Positions 13,301-25,000 of a stretch of 64,000 nt of DNA are shown piece after piece. Within the stretch, counting starts at the first letter, position 1, and each line of letters begins with the position of its first letter. Location of the stretch: contig CM067354.1 in assembly GCA_034190875.2 (NCBI GenBank), positions 39,356,525 through 39,420,524 of the forward strand, given 5' to 3'. The position numbers and the translations under genes are program-made. The stretch comes from Urechis unicinctus (Eukaryota > Annelida > Polychaeta > Xenopneusta > Urechidae). The notes under the pieces are model-generated. The model did not search any database. It had not been told where the DNA came from and saw only the letters and a program-made list of their open reading frames with translations.

Positions 13301-14872
13301 CAAGTTAAGAGGCACGAGGTTAATGAGTGTTGTATTTAGTGCTAAAGAAGGGATATCCTACTGTACGCTTCTTGAAACTACTGGAGCATGATTCCATAAT
13401 CGAGCCTTATTGGTTTGATTAGGATATTTACATTGCATATCAGAGATTTCTGTACCGTTCATCGTATCATAATCACACAAATAAGCTAAACAAAATGATG
13501 CAGTTACTATGCCGACATATTACAATTAATCATTCGTGAGGTACAAATGCCGGCAGCGCCGAGGAAACATTTGGAACTCCTGAATTGCAGCACATCATAT
13601 GATTTTGATACCTCTGCCAAAAGCAGAAAACTGATAACGCAGTACGTGCAAAGTTTATGAGAATGCTTGGACATTAGGATTTCATTTATAGGAGTGTCGT
13701 TCAGACGAGTAATTTCGTGTCACTTGATTAATCGGGTTTCCCTCTTTAGTGTCTAATAAATATTTCAAGATGGAACAACGTGTGATACTACCGGTTTTGC
13801 AATTTTCAACGATTACATAGGGCGCCATGTTTAAGGAGAAAGCTAGTCGGAAATATCATCCAATTGAAGGCAATCTCATGCAATATCCGCTCATTAGGCA
13901 AAAGGTATAAGTATCTCTCTGACTAATCATTCCGTTTGTAGCACAAATCTGAAATTGATTATTTCTTGAAATGAAACATGTAACGTAATATCACACGTTG
14001 TTCCATCTTGGAACATTTATTAGACAATAAAAAAAGGGACACCCGATTAATCAAGTGACACAATATTACTCGTCTGAACGACACTCCTATAAATGAAATC
14101 CTAATGTGCAAGCATTCATATAAATTTTGCTTTATTTTCGGCAAACGGCTACAAATAACAAGTGACTTCACAACAATGTCACGAACGGCTGACTAGCATG
14201 ATAAGCAAAGGATTTTGCACACATATCCCATACAAGCAGGCTCAATATAAATTGCACAAACAATAAGTCACGTCTTAATCAATCATGGCGTGCCATGCAT
14301 CTCTTCATAATTAGTTTCTTTTAAGCACAATTAAAGCATCGTCTAAAAGCATAACCAAAACACGGCATCCCTGTCAAAATGTTACGCTTTGTATTAGGAA
14401 ACAATCCGACGAATTGTCAAGCACAATGAACAATTACCCAGTAGAGCGTCAATAACCAGCTAGTGTTGCTGATGTTAATGTTATAAATCAAGGTAGCTGA
14501 GGTAAATGACGCTCCTTTCAAGAGCATGTTGATAAGATTAGAACTTTAGACACATTGTTAACCATGTGCTTATTATTAAGGGAAAAACCTTAAGAGGATT
14601 AGGTCTGGCTCGATACTCGTTTACTGCATTTAGATAACCGTGAATATTCATGTTTACGTGCGTGCTTAGCTAACAAGGGCTTCCAGCTGAAGATGCACAA
14701 AGCCTACTGTAACATGTGGTCGACTGAGCCGATGTATTACTTTGGTTTATGTGTGCGATTGTGCTGTTCTTATCACATGAGCTTGATTGTGCTGTTCTGA
14801 TAATAAGTGCCTTATTACACAGAAGTATGAGCTAGATTGTACCCTTGATAACATGTGCTCCATTGTACTGCA
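10354..14872 (+). repeat. Copy 0: shortened, rearranged older relative of unit A/B
   Basis: This block follows the order of unit A with several losses. About 10,354-10,810 matches 21,115-21,560, 11,640-12,410 matches 21,590-22,430, 12,465-12,870 matches 23,425-23,840, 12,900-13,190 matches 23,870-24,240, and 13,790-14,872 matches 28,880-30,040. About 13,195-13,625 matches 25,950-26,300 in reverse complement, so this piece is inverted. Positions 10,840-11,110 instead resemble 5,450-5,720. The block ends in an (AT)n array at the place where units A and B carry theirs. It predates the A/B duplication. Confidence 0.75.
13648..14130. repeat. Large inverted repeat, arms about 144 bp, spacer about 195 bp
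   Basis: The left arm 13,648-13,790 and right arm 13,986-14,130 are near-perfect reverse complements. Both contain, in mirror order, aggagtgtcgttc/gaacgacactcct, ttgattaatcggg/cccgattaatcaa and ggaacaacgtgtga/tcacacgttgttcc. Units A and B carry only the right-arm version (about 29,045-29,190 and 41,640-41,785). The left arm is therefore an extra inverted copy made at an inversion breakpoint. Confidence 0.85.
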
Positions 14873-15177
<305 letters not shown>

Positions 15178-15514
15178 GGCTTGAACAAATTTGGGAAATA
15201 AAGTAGATAACTAAGATGCGTTTAAGAGATTCACTTCTACTTTTTAAAATCAGTTTTATCCTGGTTTTCGAAAATAACGTATCTCTTTCTAATCATTATT
15301 ACAAGTGCGTATTGCGTTCATCTCTACACCACACTTCACGATACGACATTTGAAGAAAAAAACATTCAAAAGAATGCCCTGTCAAACCCAGCATCTGTTT
15401 TTGAATGTTACCAAGTAACAACATTTGCTGATATATTTCAATATAGTACACCTTTATAAGCATAATGAAGTAACCAAACAATGAGACAGCAATAACCGCC
15501 CAGAGAAGAAATGA

Positions 15515-15605
15515 GTTGAGGCGGGCAATATTGAGAGGAATCGATAAGCTTAGGTGAGGGGCATTATTGAGAGGAATAGACGAAAAGAGACGCGGGGCAT
15601 AATCA
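15515..15605 (-). repeat. Short minisatellite, about 2.4 units of about 36 bp
   Basis: The units gaggcgggcaatattgagag, gtgaggggcattattgagag and acgcggggcataat follow one another at about 36-base spacing. The array is related to 7,255-7,440 in inverse orientation. Confidence 0.6.
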
Positions 15606-17399
15606 AGCATTATATATCAATGAAAGTTCGGACTGAGCGGCATAGCTAAACAAAGGGTCGCACTGTTATCAATTTAAACAGGTCATTGGATTGTCGGGCA
15701 GTTATTATTTGAAAATAAAGCGAAAAGTGAGCTGAATGGATGTGTTACATATGCTCAGGCGCTGATCTCACCTTAGCAGTAAATGTCATTATTCTTTTCT
15801 AAAATGGTGACTATAATTAATCATTAAGCACTCTTTATGCTTTGGCCATTTGAAGTCTTTTGCTTATTTAAACGCTGATGTTTCTTGGTAGTCATTGTGC
15901 AAACGGCGGAAGGCGTGGACAGAAGACAGTGATTCGTTAAAAGTATTATGACGAATATATACATTAGTTGAATGCGAGGATTTAAGATTGTTTTAAGTGG
16001 GCAGTTTTTACAAAGTCCGCCAATTGCATCTCGCACCTAATATCGGTGTTTACGCTTTTTAGATTTTAAGGTGAAGCATTCGTGAGATTAATTACATTAC
16101 ATCCACGGTAGAAAAAGAAAATATGCATGCTGCTTGTTACCTATGATAAATGCTGATTATAGAACAGATTGAGCTACTGTGGCAAAGCTATGTAAAGAAA
16201 AACCTAAGAAAACACCGAGGTAGCGGCTGATACTATTAGTCGACGGATCGTCCACGAGCGCTGGCATTTCTTAAGCAATTAAATAGCTAACTTTCTGGGC
16301 TCATCGTGCGTATGTGAAGTATTTAAAACCATGAAAAGGATAGAGAAAAAACGACAAGGAGCTAATGGTGCTTTCATAATTTCAGATATGGATGATTCTA
16401 TAAATCGCGTAACTATTTTTGTTACGACAAATGAAATAGAAGTCATCCGCTTGGTAAAAAACAATATATGCCTAACTGTAAACTCTATTTTTGTACGCCA
16501 TAGAACCCTGTTAATAAAAGGATATATTTAACATATATGTGCCAATAACGGTGGTGATCTTGCATAAATTCGAATACACTGTTCTCAAAATATTCACATG
16601 TGTTCTGGAAGATCTGCTGAGCTAAGTTTGCTCTGCTTAGCTATTTTTTTTAAAGATGGCTCATGTTTGAATACAATGCACTGCAACACCAGTAGCAGCC
16701 GGCAAACTATGATAACAGCTCGCTTTGTGTTAACCTCGGTATTTCCTGAAGTTGCATACCAGGTATGCAAAACGACAAGCCTTGTGTTTGGCACTTCATT
16801 ATATTATCCCGTAGCATCAGATAAAGCCTGGTATTTTGTTCTCTATGATCCTATTCCTCGTCAAATGGTTGCGCATGTATCTGATAATACTTATGGTCAA
16901 TACAATTTGCATATGAAAATCATCCGTAGGCGATATCGTATTATCGAAAAGCAATAAATATTCGAGGTACTTTCAACCGCCATGGGTTGATTGTCGAAAT
17001 ATTGCAATACTGCAGTTTATCCGTGGCACATTGTGACTATAATAATAACAACAACCTTGCAGCTTTCTCGCTTCTATAGCATTTGAAGCAGATCTAAGGC
17101 AAATCTGTCGTTAATGTCACTGAAAGTTAACAAAAAATAAGTGTTAATTGATGCTGCTGTTTTTAGACATAATACGATTATTTGAAAATGGTATTGCTCT
17201 TATCGCGTAAGTTTTTTTAATTAAATATTAGTTTTTATTGCAGCACAGAGAATTCTATGCATTAGTTAATTGTTGCCTGTTGTTCACCGAGAATGTCGTG
17301 TAAATGGGGGGAAATAGTGGAATATAGTTGGCCACAACGAAGCTAGTGAATTCTACTCGTATTATATGTTCCTCGTGCATCTTAAGATCATCAACTCCA
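15606..17399. other. No recognised feature
   Basis: The stretch lies between copy 0 and the second copy of the 1.1-kb block. It contains overlapping open frames on both strands near 16,279-16,531 (61-66 codons) and one of 119 codons at 16,598-16,957. None has a recognisable domain, splice context or paralogue, so I do not call genes. Confidence 0.35.
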
Positions 17400-19320
17400 T
17401 GATAGCCAAACTTGTTGCCAGACGTGGCGTATAGGACAATGATACTTTCATGCAGCTGTCAAAGAAGTCATATAATTGGTATTCTATGGTTTAGTCTACA
17501 TTTACAACGGATCCAACAACATGTTGTATGTTTATGCATATGTATCATTTCTTGTAAAGCGTTGAAGAGAAAATGTTACATTGCCCTTTCAAATGTTGCA
17601 CTACGTAATGTGCTACTTATTCCTCTTCGTTACAGTTATTGGAAAATATTACACTTTTACATTTATTTGGGAGCAACCCTTACTTATTTCGCCATTAGTG
17701 CAATTTAATGGGATTCGTGCGTTCACAGGCATCCTCGCTTGATTTGGCGGTTTCAACGATTACCATTTCTGACATTTCTGCTTTTTTGTTTTCAGTCATC
17801 CGCTATTCATCACATATAAGAAATCTTGACGAATTCATATGTAACATCCTGACACATGCAATGTTTTCGTTCATGATTTGTAGACCTGCTGCGGTAATAT
17901 TATTCCAAACTGTCGCGGTACGTTTGAGATAATATTGTCACCCAAACCAGGATGCCAAGGGTTAGATTGCAAGAATATGGCTGGATTTAGCAATATTCTA
18001 ATGTGTGATGGTGTCGAGATAGCTGGGTTTGTTGACGTTACTTTTCAATATTAATAGACCTTTACAATCATACTTCAAGATTTCAATGCTTCAAATGAAC
18101 CATTACGCTGATATAAGGGCATCATGACTTCTACAGCATTTGTTAATAATGCATTATGCCTGAGATACGTGTATGTTGAATATCACTGCATCTGGCACCT
18201 TTGGCTTTTATGGATATTCCAATGTGGTAGTCATCTTATAAAGAATTCTGCATTGCCGATTAATGCATGCATTTGACGCTGGCTATAGACTGCTTAATAT
18301 CTTGCTGCTAGCCTCTCATCTGCACTTAATAGACTCACAAGACGAGTGATGTATAAACGGTAGCTTTGTCTATGAAACCATCGATTGAGTCATCAATAAT
18401 TAAGTAGGCATCTTTGGCGATGGATTGATCTAAATACAAAACATTGATATATCATAGCAAATAAATGCAGCTAATTAAAATAGATTTTTGCGGATAACCA
18501 CGCAAATAAACTTTGAATTATTTGGAATAAACAATATTTAAAGATATATAACCATTATTGTCATGATAACTTGCATTCTTAAAATACTTACAGATACTTT
18601 GTCTTTGAATACATAACCAACGTATGATGACGCATACATCCTGATTCATCTTGTTATGTTATTTTGAATTTGTATGGCCATCTCAGTGGCTTCTACAAAT
18701 TTCATGAAGCGTATAAAAACTGATGATGTATAACTGACCCAAAATTTTACAAACCAGAACGCAATGTCATGAACCTAGTCAGAGTCAAACATTTCAGCAA
18801 CTATTTTGAAGTCCAGCGTGCCTAACGCGACCAAGTTGGAACATAAGCCGCCTCCTTGATTACAAGTTTATGAAACATTTTATGTCGCAATCTATTGGGT
18901 TATCTTAGGTACATTGAGTGCTGCTGATCGCAGCGGGACGTTAAATCTCTCTCTATCAGATTATCTGCTCTACGTCTTGCCGTAAATATCTACGATTTTC
19001 TCTTTATCAGAAATTGTAGAAACCATAAATAACATCAAAGAAGTGTTATATCTGGGTAGATAAAGATAAAGTTTCATGTTAATGATCGCTAGTGCTTATC
19101 ATTAATTTACTTAGCCAAGCAAACTGAGAGGCACTTGATATCTGGTTAAAATTAAATGGGACCAGACTATCACGTCGGTCGAGCCGATAAACTGAGAAAC
19201 CGCAAAGAATTGCTCGTTGTAGTCACATTTACAATGTTAGTTTCCATTAAACCATATTGTCATATACGCTCTGGTTAAATATTCAGCCAAGACATATGAC
19301 TCATATTAATTAGAATTCAT
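17400..19320 (+). repeat. Older duplicated block, copy 2 (paralogue of 1,130-3,540)
   Basis: Same order and orientation as 1,130-3,540, and shorter because it lacks the counterpart of 1,300-1,985. It starts the second repetition of the older, larger unit. The order 17.4-19.3, 19.3-19.8, 19.9-20.6 then unit A echoes the order 1.1-3.5, 4.0-4.4, 9.4-10.3 then copy 0. Confidence 0.75.
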
Positions 19321-19324
19321 CTGC

Positions 19325-19830
19325 CTGCTAGGATTGTGATACCGAGACGACCTTACACGCCATCACAACGACGTATGTAGGCAAAATGTTCAATGCTTGG
19401 CTGTGTGTCCCACACGCAAATACCTCTTTATTTAGAGCTTATATGTTTCCCTGAACGTGGCCTTGATTTACGGCTGGAGCCTGGGTGGTTTTTAGCATCA
19501 CTATAACAAAATGGTCATGCGGTCTCATATTAATTAGATAGAAAAGGAATTCATCCACGACTATACGGACTGCATTTATTACATCTACACTGACTTTTAT
19601 CTTTGTTAGGTGCAAACGTGGATAATGTGCAAGCTGCCTGTCCCCAATTCAGCTTGTAATCAAGCATATAATGACAGCTACTAACAGGGTATCGGCATTC
19701 TTAAGATATCCGATCAAATCCGTAACCGAGGTTATTTTATGTTTACTGTAACATTCCGGTGGCGTAATGCCATAAGCCATGACCAATGACAAGACACAGC
19801 GAATAAAATATATACTACTACTGAAGCTCT
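19325..19830 (+). repeat. Diverged block, copy 2 of the 3,990-4,490 block
   Basis: Carries gtgtcccacacgcaaatacc, ttccctgaacgt, ggctggagcctg, aaatggtcatgcggtc and gtaaccgaggt in the same order as 3,990-4,400. Confidence 0.7.
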
Positions 19831-19864
19831 CCATAATTATTGACCAAGACCATTTCGGTGTAAT

Positions 19865-20640
19865 TATTTCATCGCAGTAGTCACAGACTTTAAGTTGTGC
19901 TCTATACGTTAAATCGTCTCCTTTGAGCTAACACCATAACCACTTACTAGATACGACGGACTAGATATGTATCATTGTGATAAATTTAGACATCTCGGGA
20001 ACGTCTTGGTAACTAAACGACTTATAGAAGTATCTGAGTAAACTGAGCTTAACAAGGCAACCTAAGACGCGACAGCAAATGGTGATGCGATACGGCTTGA
20101 TATCCAAATATAGATTTGGTCTATTTTCTATAATCTACAGGGATGGAGTTATTTAAAGCAATGTAAAAATAACGATGATCTAAAATGAAGGTCGACATTA
20201 AGTTAGTTAGGCTTAAACGGCGATCACCCATAAACCAATGAAAGTATCACTGTTGGTGGTCGTTACAAGACAGGGGAGACAACTTGTTCCACTCGGAACA
20301 AGGGTCGGATCAGAGGGTGTGGATCAGTTAAAGTGATGGTTAACCAACGAAAGTAAGATACCCATCTCACTAGTCTGTGAAACCTAGCCTACATTCTCTG
20401 CAGAGACTGCCTTGACACCTAGATATGTTTATTCATTATCACCCATGAATGATTATTGACCTTGATGCCATCCTTATAATGAGCTCGCCGTACTTGCAAC
20501 TGATGCAAATTCCTTTTAAGGTAATGAAAACATTCTTGTAATAAACTAAAAGTCGCTCGTGGTAAGCATTTATAAGGCCACGACAACTTACAATGTGTAA
20601 TATATGGAACAATAATAAGCCGGAGTATTTTTTCACTAAA
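19865..20640 (+). repeat. Older duplicated block, copy 2 (paralogue of 9,425-10,300)
   Basis: Collinear with 9,425-10,300 except for about 125 bp missing near 20,455. It contains the well-conserved stretch at about 20,244-20,409, which includes a compact hairpin. Confidence 0.8.
20283..20302. repeat. Compact hairpin cttgttcc-actc-ggaacaag inside a conserved sub-block
   Basis: Exact 8-bp arms with a 4-base loop. In the 9.84-kb paralogue one arm position differs (atgttcc), leaving a 6-bp stem. It sits in the best-conserved stretch between the two older copies. Confidence 0.6.
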
Positions 20641-20914
20641 ATCTGCTCATATTACAACAAAGAAAAAAAAGCATGAACTTTTACTTATAAGATGTCATGT
20701 CATAACGTCAATTTCATTTCTTCGGCAAATCTATTACCAAGAGTCCGCACCGCAGTACACAAATAACATAATATTGCCTCATATGGAAAGACAGGCAGCT
20801 TGGGCATTCAGTAAAAGAGTGCAGCTTTGCTGTTTTCTTGTTAACTGTTTTTCTCACATAGTATCCTTATTCGATGAGACTGCACAGTCGTTCGCCATGT
20901 TTTCCCACTTACTG

Positions 20915-21049
20915 CCAATGTCCACATCATCACGTGACTCGTTCGATGTCTGATTAAATCCATTCCTCTGCCCTTTGCTTCTAAACCTATTTCCGATGAG
21001 CGTGCGCTATATAAGCCCTCACCGACACAAACATATATAGCACCGGTGC
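20915..21049 (+). promoter_or_regulatory. Promoter-like segment: CACGTGAC, TATATAAG, palindrome
   Basis: A ccaat word (20,915-20,919), an E-box-like cacgtgac (20,931-20,938) and a canonical tatataag (21,008-21,015) in a locally CG-containing context are followed by the 10-bp palindrome gcaccggtgc (21,040-21,049). The arrangement is what a TATA-type core promoter looks like. No downstream gene is recognised. It lies in a segment absent from copy 0. Function is inference. Confidence 0.3.
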
Positions 21050-21969
21050 ACAAATAATTGCTTTCTTACTTTGTTGAGTCATATAGCAGTTATGCTTTCG
21101 TGTGAGGAATCCTGTTCTTGCACCACAATACATTGCTTTTCATAACTTATATAATCTGGTAATTCGACTGCTATAAATAACCAACGATTGGCAGGAAGGA
21201 AAATATGGTGTACTGCAATATAGTGTTAAAATCGATAGCATAAGAAGGGGACAAAATAATCAAACGGGTTATTATATTCCAACTGTAAAGACCAAATATA
21301 ATCTTAATGAAATAAAGCATTGCCTAGCTGTACTTAAAAGCTTATTCAAATTCTTTATAATATAAGGTTTGTGGTACACAAAAACCAGATGTGGTAAACA
21401 GCGTATATTTATTAGCAAGTTGACTGCTCCTAAAACTACCCCGGAAAAACCTACATACATCCCCGACTCCATGTGTCAATTAGGAACCAGTAAATAGGAC
21501 AGTTTTCAAGTGTTCAGAGCTGTAGGTACTTTTCAAATCAAACACTTAGACCACAAACTTTCTACCGTAATTTATTCTTTTAGCAATTACTGAATCATAA
21601 TATTTTTATTAACTTCAGCAGGTTCATTGCCTTTGATAAACCCGACACAGAGGTGCTCAACATAGTGGATGTATTGTATTAAAAATTCGTTCTTTAAAGG
21701 GTACAGTGTTTGATAGTATAGTAGCATATTTTAAATTCTCAGTAAGTTCGAAAGTTTCAAGGTTTGTAGCACGTAAAACCCCACAGTGGTGAACAGCATG
21801 CGGGCAATAACGCTCGCCAGCGGAGAGATCGATAACGAGTATGTGCATATTGTGGCAGACAGTAATTATTCCGCGGCTTCGATGTAGCAACTTATTATCC
21901 TTGCCTCCAGCCTCTTAATGTGACGGGTGACAATTGAGTTATAGTGAGAGGTGCGCTCTGGTGTAATAA

Positions 21970-22001
21970 GGGGGTGGGGGGGGGGGGGGGGGGGGGGCGG
22001 G
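21970..22001 (+). repeat. Poly-G tract with 22 consecutive G
   Basis: An uninterrupted G run at 21,976-21,997, flanked by ggggt and cggg. The equivalent in unit B (33,822-33,845) is shorter and reads gggagggag plus a G run. Copy 0 has only ataggaagtgt here (about 11,998-12,008). The run expanded after the older duplication. It could form a G-quadruplex, and its length may also be inexact in the assembly. Confidence 0.9.
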
Positions 22002-25000
22002 TACTGATTACGGTATGTTATCCAAGCATTATTAACTAAGAATAAAATAATTTAGCCAAGCCAACAACATTGAGTGCATAGATCGAGCAGGGCAGGAAAA
22101 ACATTGCACGTTAAATCAAGTTACATATTTGTAAGTTTGCCCTTTCATATAAGGTTCTGCATATCAAGTGATGTTTGTGTTTATATACTCTGTTTAGCTG
22201 TTAACCTCTTGCATCAAGCCATCAAGCCTGGCGATGTAACAATAACTCATGATCCACCGTTCACCCAAGGGAAAGCCAATAACTTCTAGTATAGAACTTA
22301 TGCCCTGTGCAATCACCATCAACACTATCTCGATAACTGGCACACATTGGAGTGCTATAACCATCAGTCGATGCGTTATTCAAGACGTTGTTCATTTGCC
22401 CAATTATCACGGACGGAACTGTCACTTTCATAATAAATTAACCAATAGTCTATAAGTTCAGCAGTTTCCAAACATGTCAGGGTGCTGCAACCAGGTAAAA
22501 AAATCAGTATATTTGACATATCACACAGATGGTCATAAATAAGTTGAGGGAAATCTAGTTTGAATGATATAAGTCAGAAGAATGTCCGTGAATTGGGAGA
22601 AGGGCGGTGCATCATAGATAATTAATTGCTTGTTCCTTGAAAAATATCTTATAAGTCGAGATTTTATAAGTGTTTCTGTATCTTTTATAACCGCAAATTT
22701 TGCAAACGAGCATTATCACATAATTCCTTACTCTGGTTATTGACCGGCGTGTGTATCAGTGGCAAATTCTGCCAGGGGTACAGGCCTAAACGTCTACTTA
22801 ACTCTTCAAACACGTATATGCACGAATATGCACCTAAATTATACATTCTATGTTGATTGAATTCAAAGTAATATAATAAGTCATACTGATGTAGATTCAA
22901 TGTAATTGAATGAATACAAGAAATTTGAATACACGTTAACACACCACGGACAAATATCGGATCCGTTATCTACCGAGTCAAATGCGTGCATGATGTCCTC
23001 TGAAAGAAAAGCCTTCAATACCAGGGCCGGGGTAATCATCCATCAGGATAGATTTTCCAAATCAAGTACATCCATGAAAGGATTTAAAGATATTAACGCA
23101 TGAATGCTTGGTTGCCATGGCTTGCCTGCAGTTAGACCCTTAAGTGTATTTCATCGCGAAGACGAAAGGTCTATAATATAGGAAGGATCACAATGGTTGA
23201 CATAAATAGGTCACAGGAACATACTGCTAAAATAATTTGGGAGCTTACACGCTATTGAGTATTGGATATCACAGTCCGTTTGCCCGTATTATAGCTCTGC
23301 AGGCTATTGCGCTTCTCTTTGTTGGGCTCTTGGTTGCTTACGGATTGGACTAAGCATCTTGGGTTTTAACATCTGAGTGGGTGCCGCTGCAATAGTGCCG
23401 TCATACCCATACACCAACTCCCAGATCTCACCTCACCAATAACCTCATATATCCTATCGCAGATTTGTTGGGTTGATGTCGTATGGTCTTCTTTGACTGA
23501 TGTCAGCGCGTATCTATTCAATTGAAATACCTTAGGTTCTTTCATGAAGCAAAGACATCGCTGTACGCAACATAAATCTTGTGCGCATTTATAAATCTTG
23601 ACCATATTTGGCGGTAATCAAATGGTGGTACGTTAACATGCACTCACAACTTAAGCGAAACTTACTTGACATCACCGTTATCAACATTGGCTTTTCTAAA
23701 AAAATACCACTAATAATGAAGCATCATTACAGTGAAGATATCAATCTACCACTAGACAACTGCGTAGTGCAATATTCTAATACTATGGCCTTTGTAAAGA
23801 TTTCTAGACACTATGGACACATCAGGTAGCCTGCCTCTACCGCGGATGAATCAAATTATTCAGATGCATGATCCTATTACATTTAGATGATGTTATGTAC
23901 AATGATCAGGACAGGCTGGTGAGGATGGGGAGTAGGTGATTAACGATTCCAAAGTTTCTGAAGGTCATATGCGGAAATGTCATCTACTTCGGCGTAATTC
24001 TATAGGATGTGATGACCTTATTTTTGATAGTTGAGTTGTAATGATTTTAAGTCATACTTAATTTAACTGTCTCATCAATTTCAGCATAAACTGCCCGTTA
24101 AGTAAGGTAAGAAAGCATGTAATTTATTCAAGTCTATGGTCATTACATAGCTTGATATAACCCTATGTTTCATAATATTTATTGTTGTTTTCAATGTTCC
24201 CGAAGTGTATTTACAGCATAATGTTGGATGGTCATAACTATCCATTTTGCATACTATTTGCTTGATGGGGTGAGTTAAAATACCTTATGACCAAATTTGA
24301 GACAAATTTCGGCGCTATCAATTGCTAATCAATGAACGCAAGTTAAGTCTCGCTGCCATCAAATGGTGCTAATGATTTGACGAGCTACATACTGGAGACA
24401 TAGTTTTAATAACACGTGTTGAGCATCTGCAAATGAATAATTTCTACGGAGGAATTTGCGAAGTTTCTTGATACGACATGAAAAACAGTATACAGTAAGC
24501 TTTTGCGATGCCCATCAAACACAAGTTAATGACTGTATACCGCCGACCTTACCAGTGATCACATCAAGGTATGTGGGCAGATGTTTGTCCATCAGTGCTC
24601 GCTTAGGGATCAGTTGGACTGCGTGTCCCACACGCAAATACCTGTCAATTAAGAGCTTATATATTTCCCTGAACGTAGCCTTGACTTAACATAATTAATT
24701 CATAAATAAATATGCGTCTCAGGATGGACTGCTCTTATAAGCCCTACACTGTCTTTTATCTTTGTTATGTGCGAACTTAGGTTATGTGCTAGCTACCCGC
24801 CTCGAACTACAGTTGGTAATCAAACATTAAATGACGGGTACTAAAACGTTACATTGTAACATTCCAGTTGTGTTATGCAATAAGTAATGACCACTCACAC
24901 GACATCACAAATAATATATAGATATATACCACCACAGACAATGCTTTATCCATTATGCAGTTTGAGACCAACCTTACTAGAATTTAATTGTGAATTCAAT

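Noticed and set aside
16279-16957. Protein-like short frames on both strands (61-119 codons)
   Set aside because: They overlap on opposite strands, lack recognisable domains and splice sites, and have no paralogue to test selection. Chance cannot be excluded.
18719-18732. ctgatga words as a hammerhead ribozyme core
   Set aside because: No matching gaaa core or flanking stems were found there or at 61,510.
22249-22455. 68-codon frame kept in units A and B and open over 58 codons in copy 0
   Set aside because: Comparison with copy 0 (from about 12,257) gives about three times as many amino-acid-changing as silent differences, and a premature stop. This fits neutral drift.
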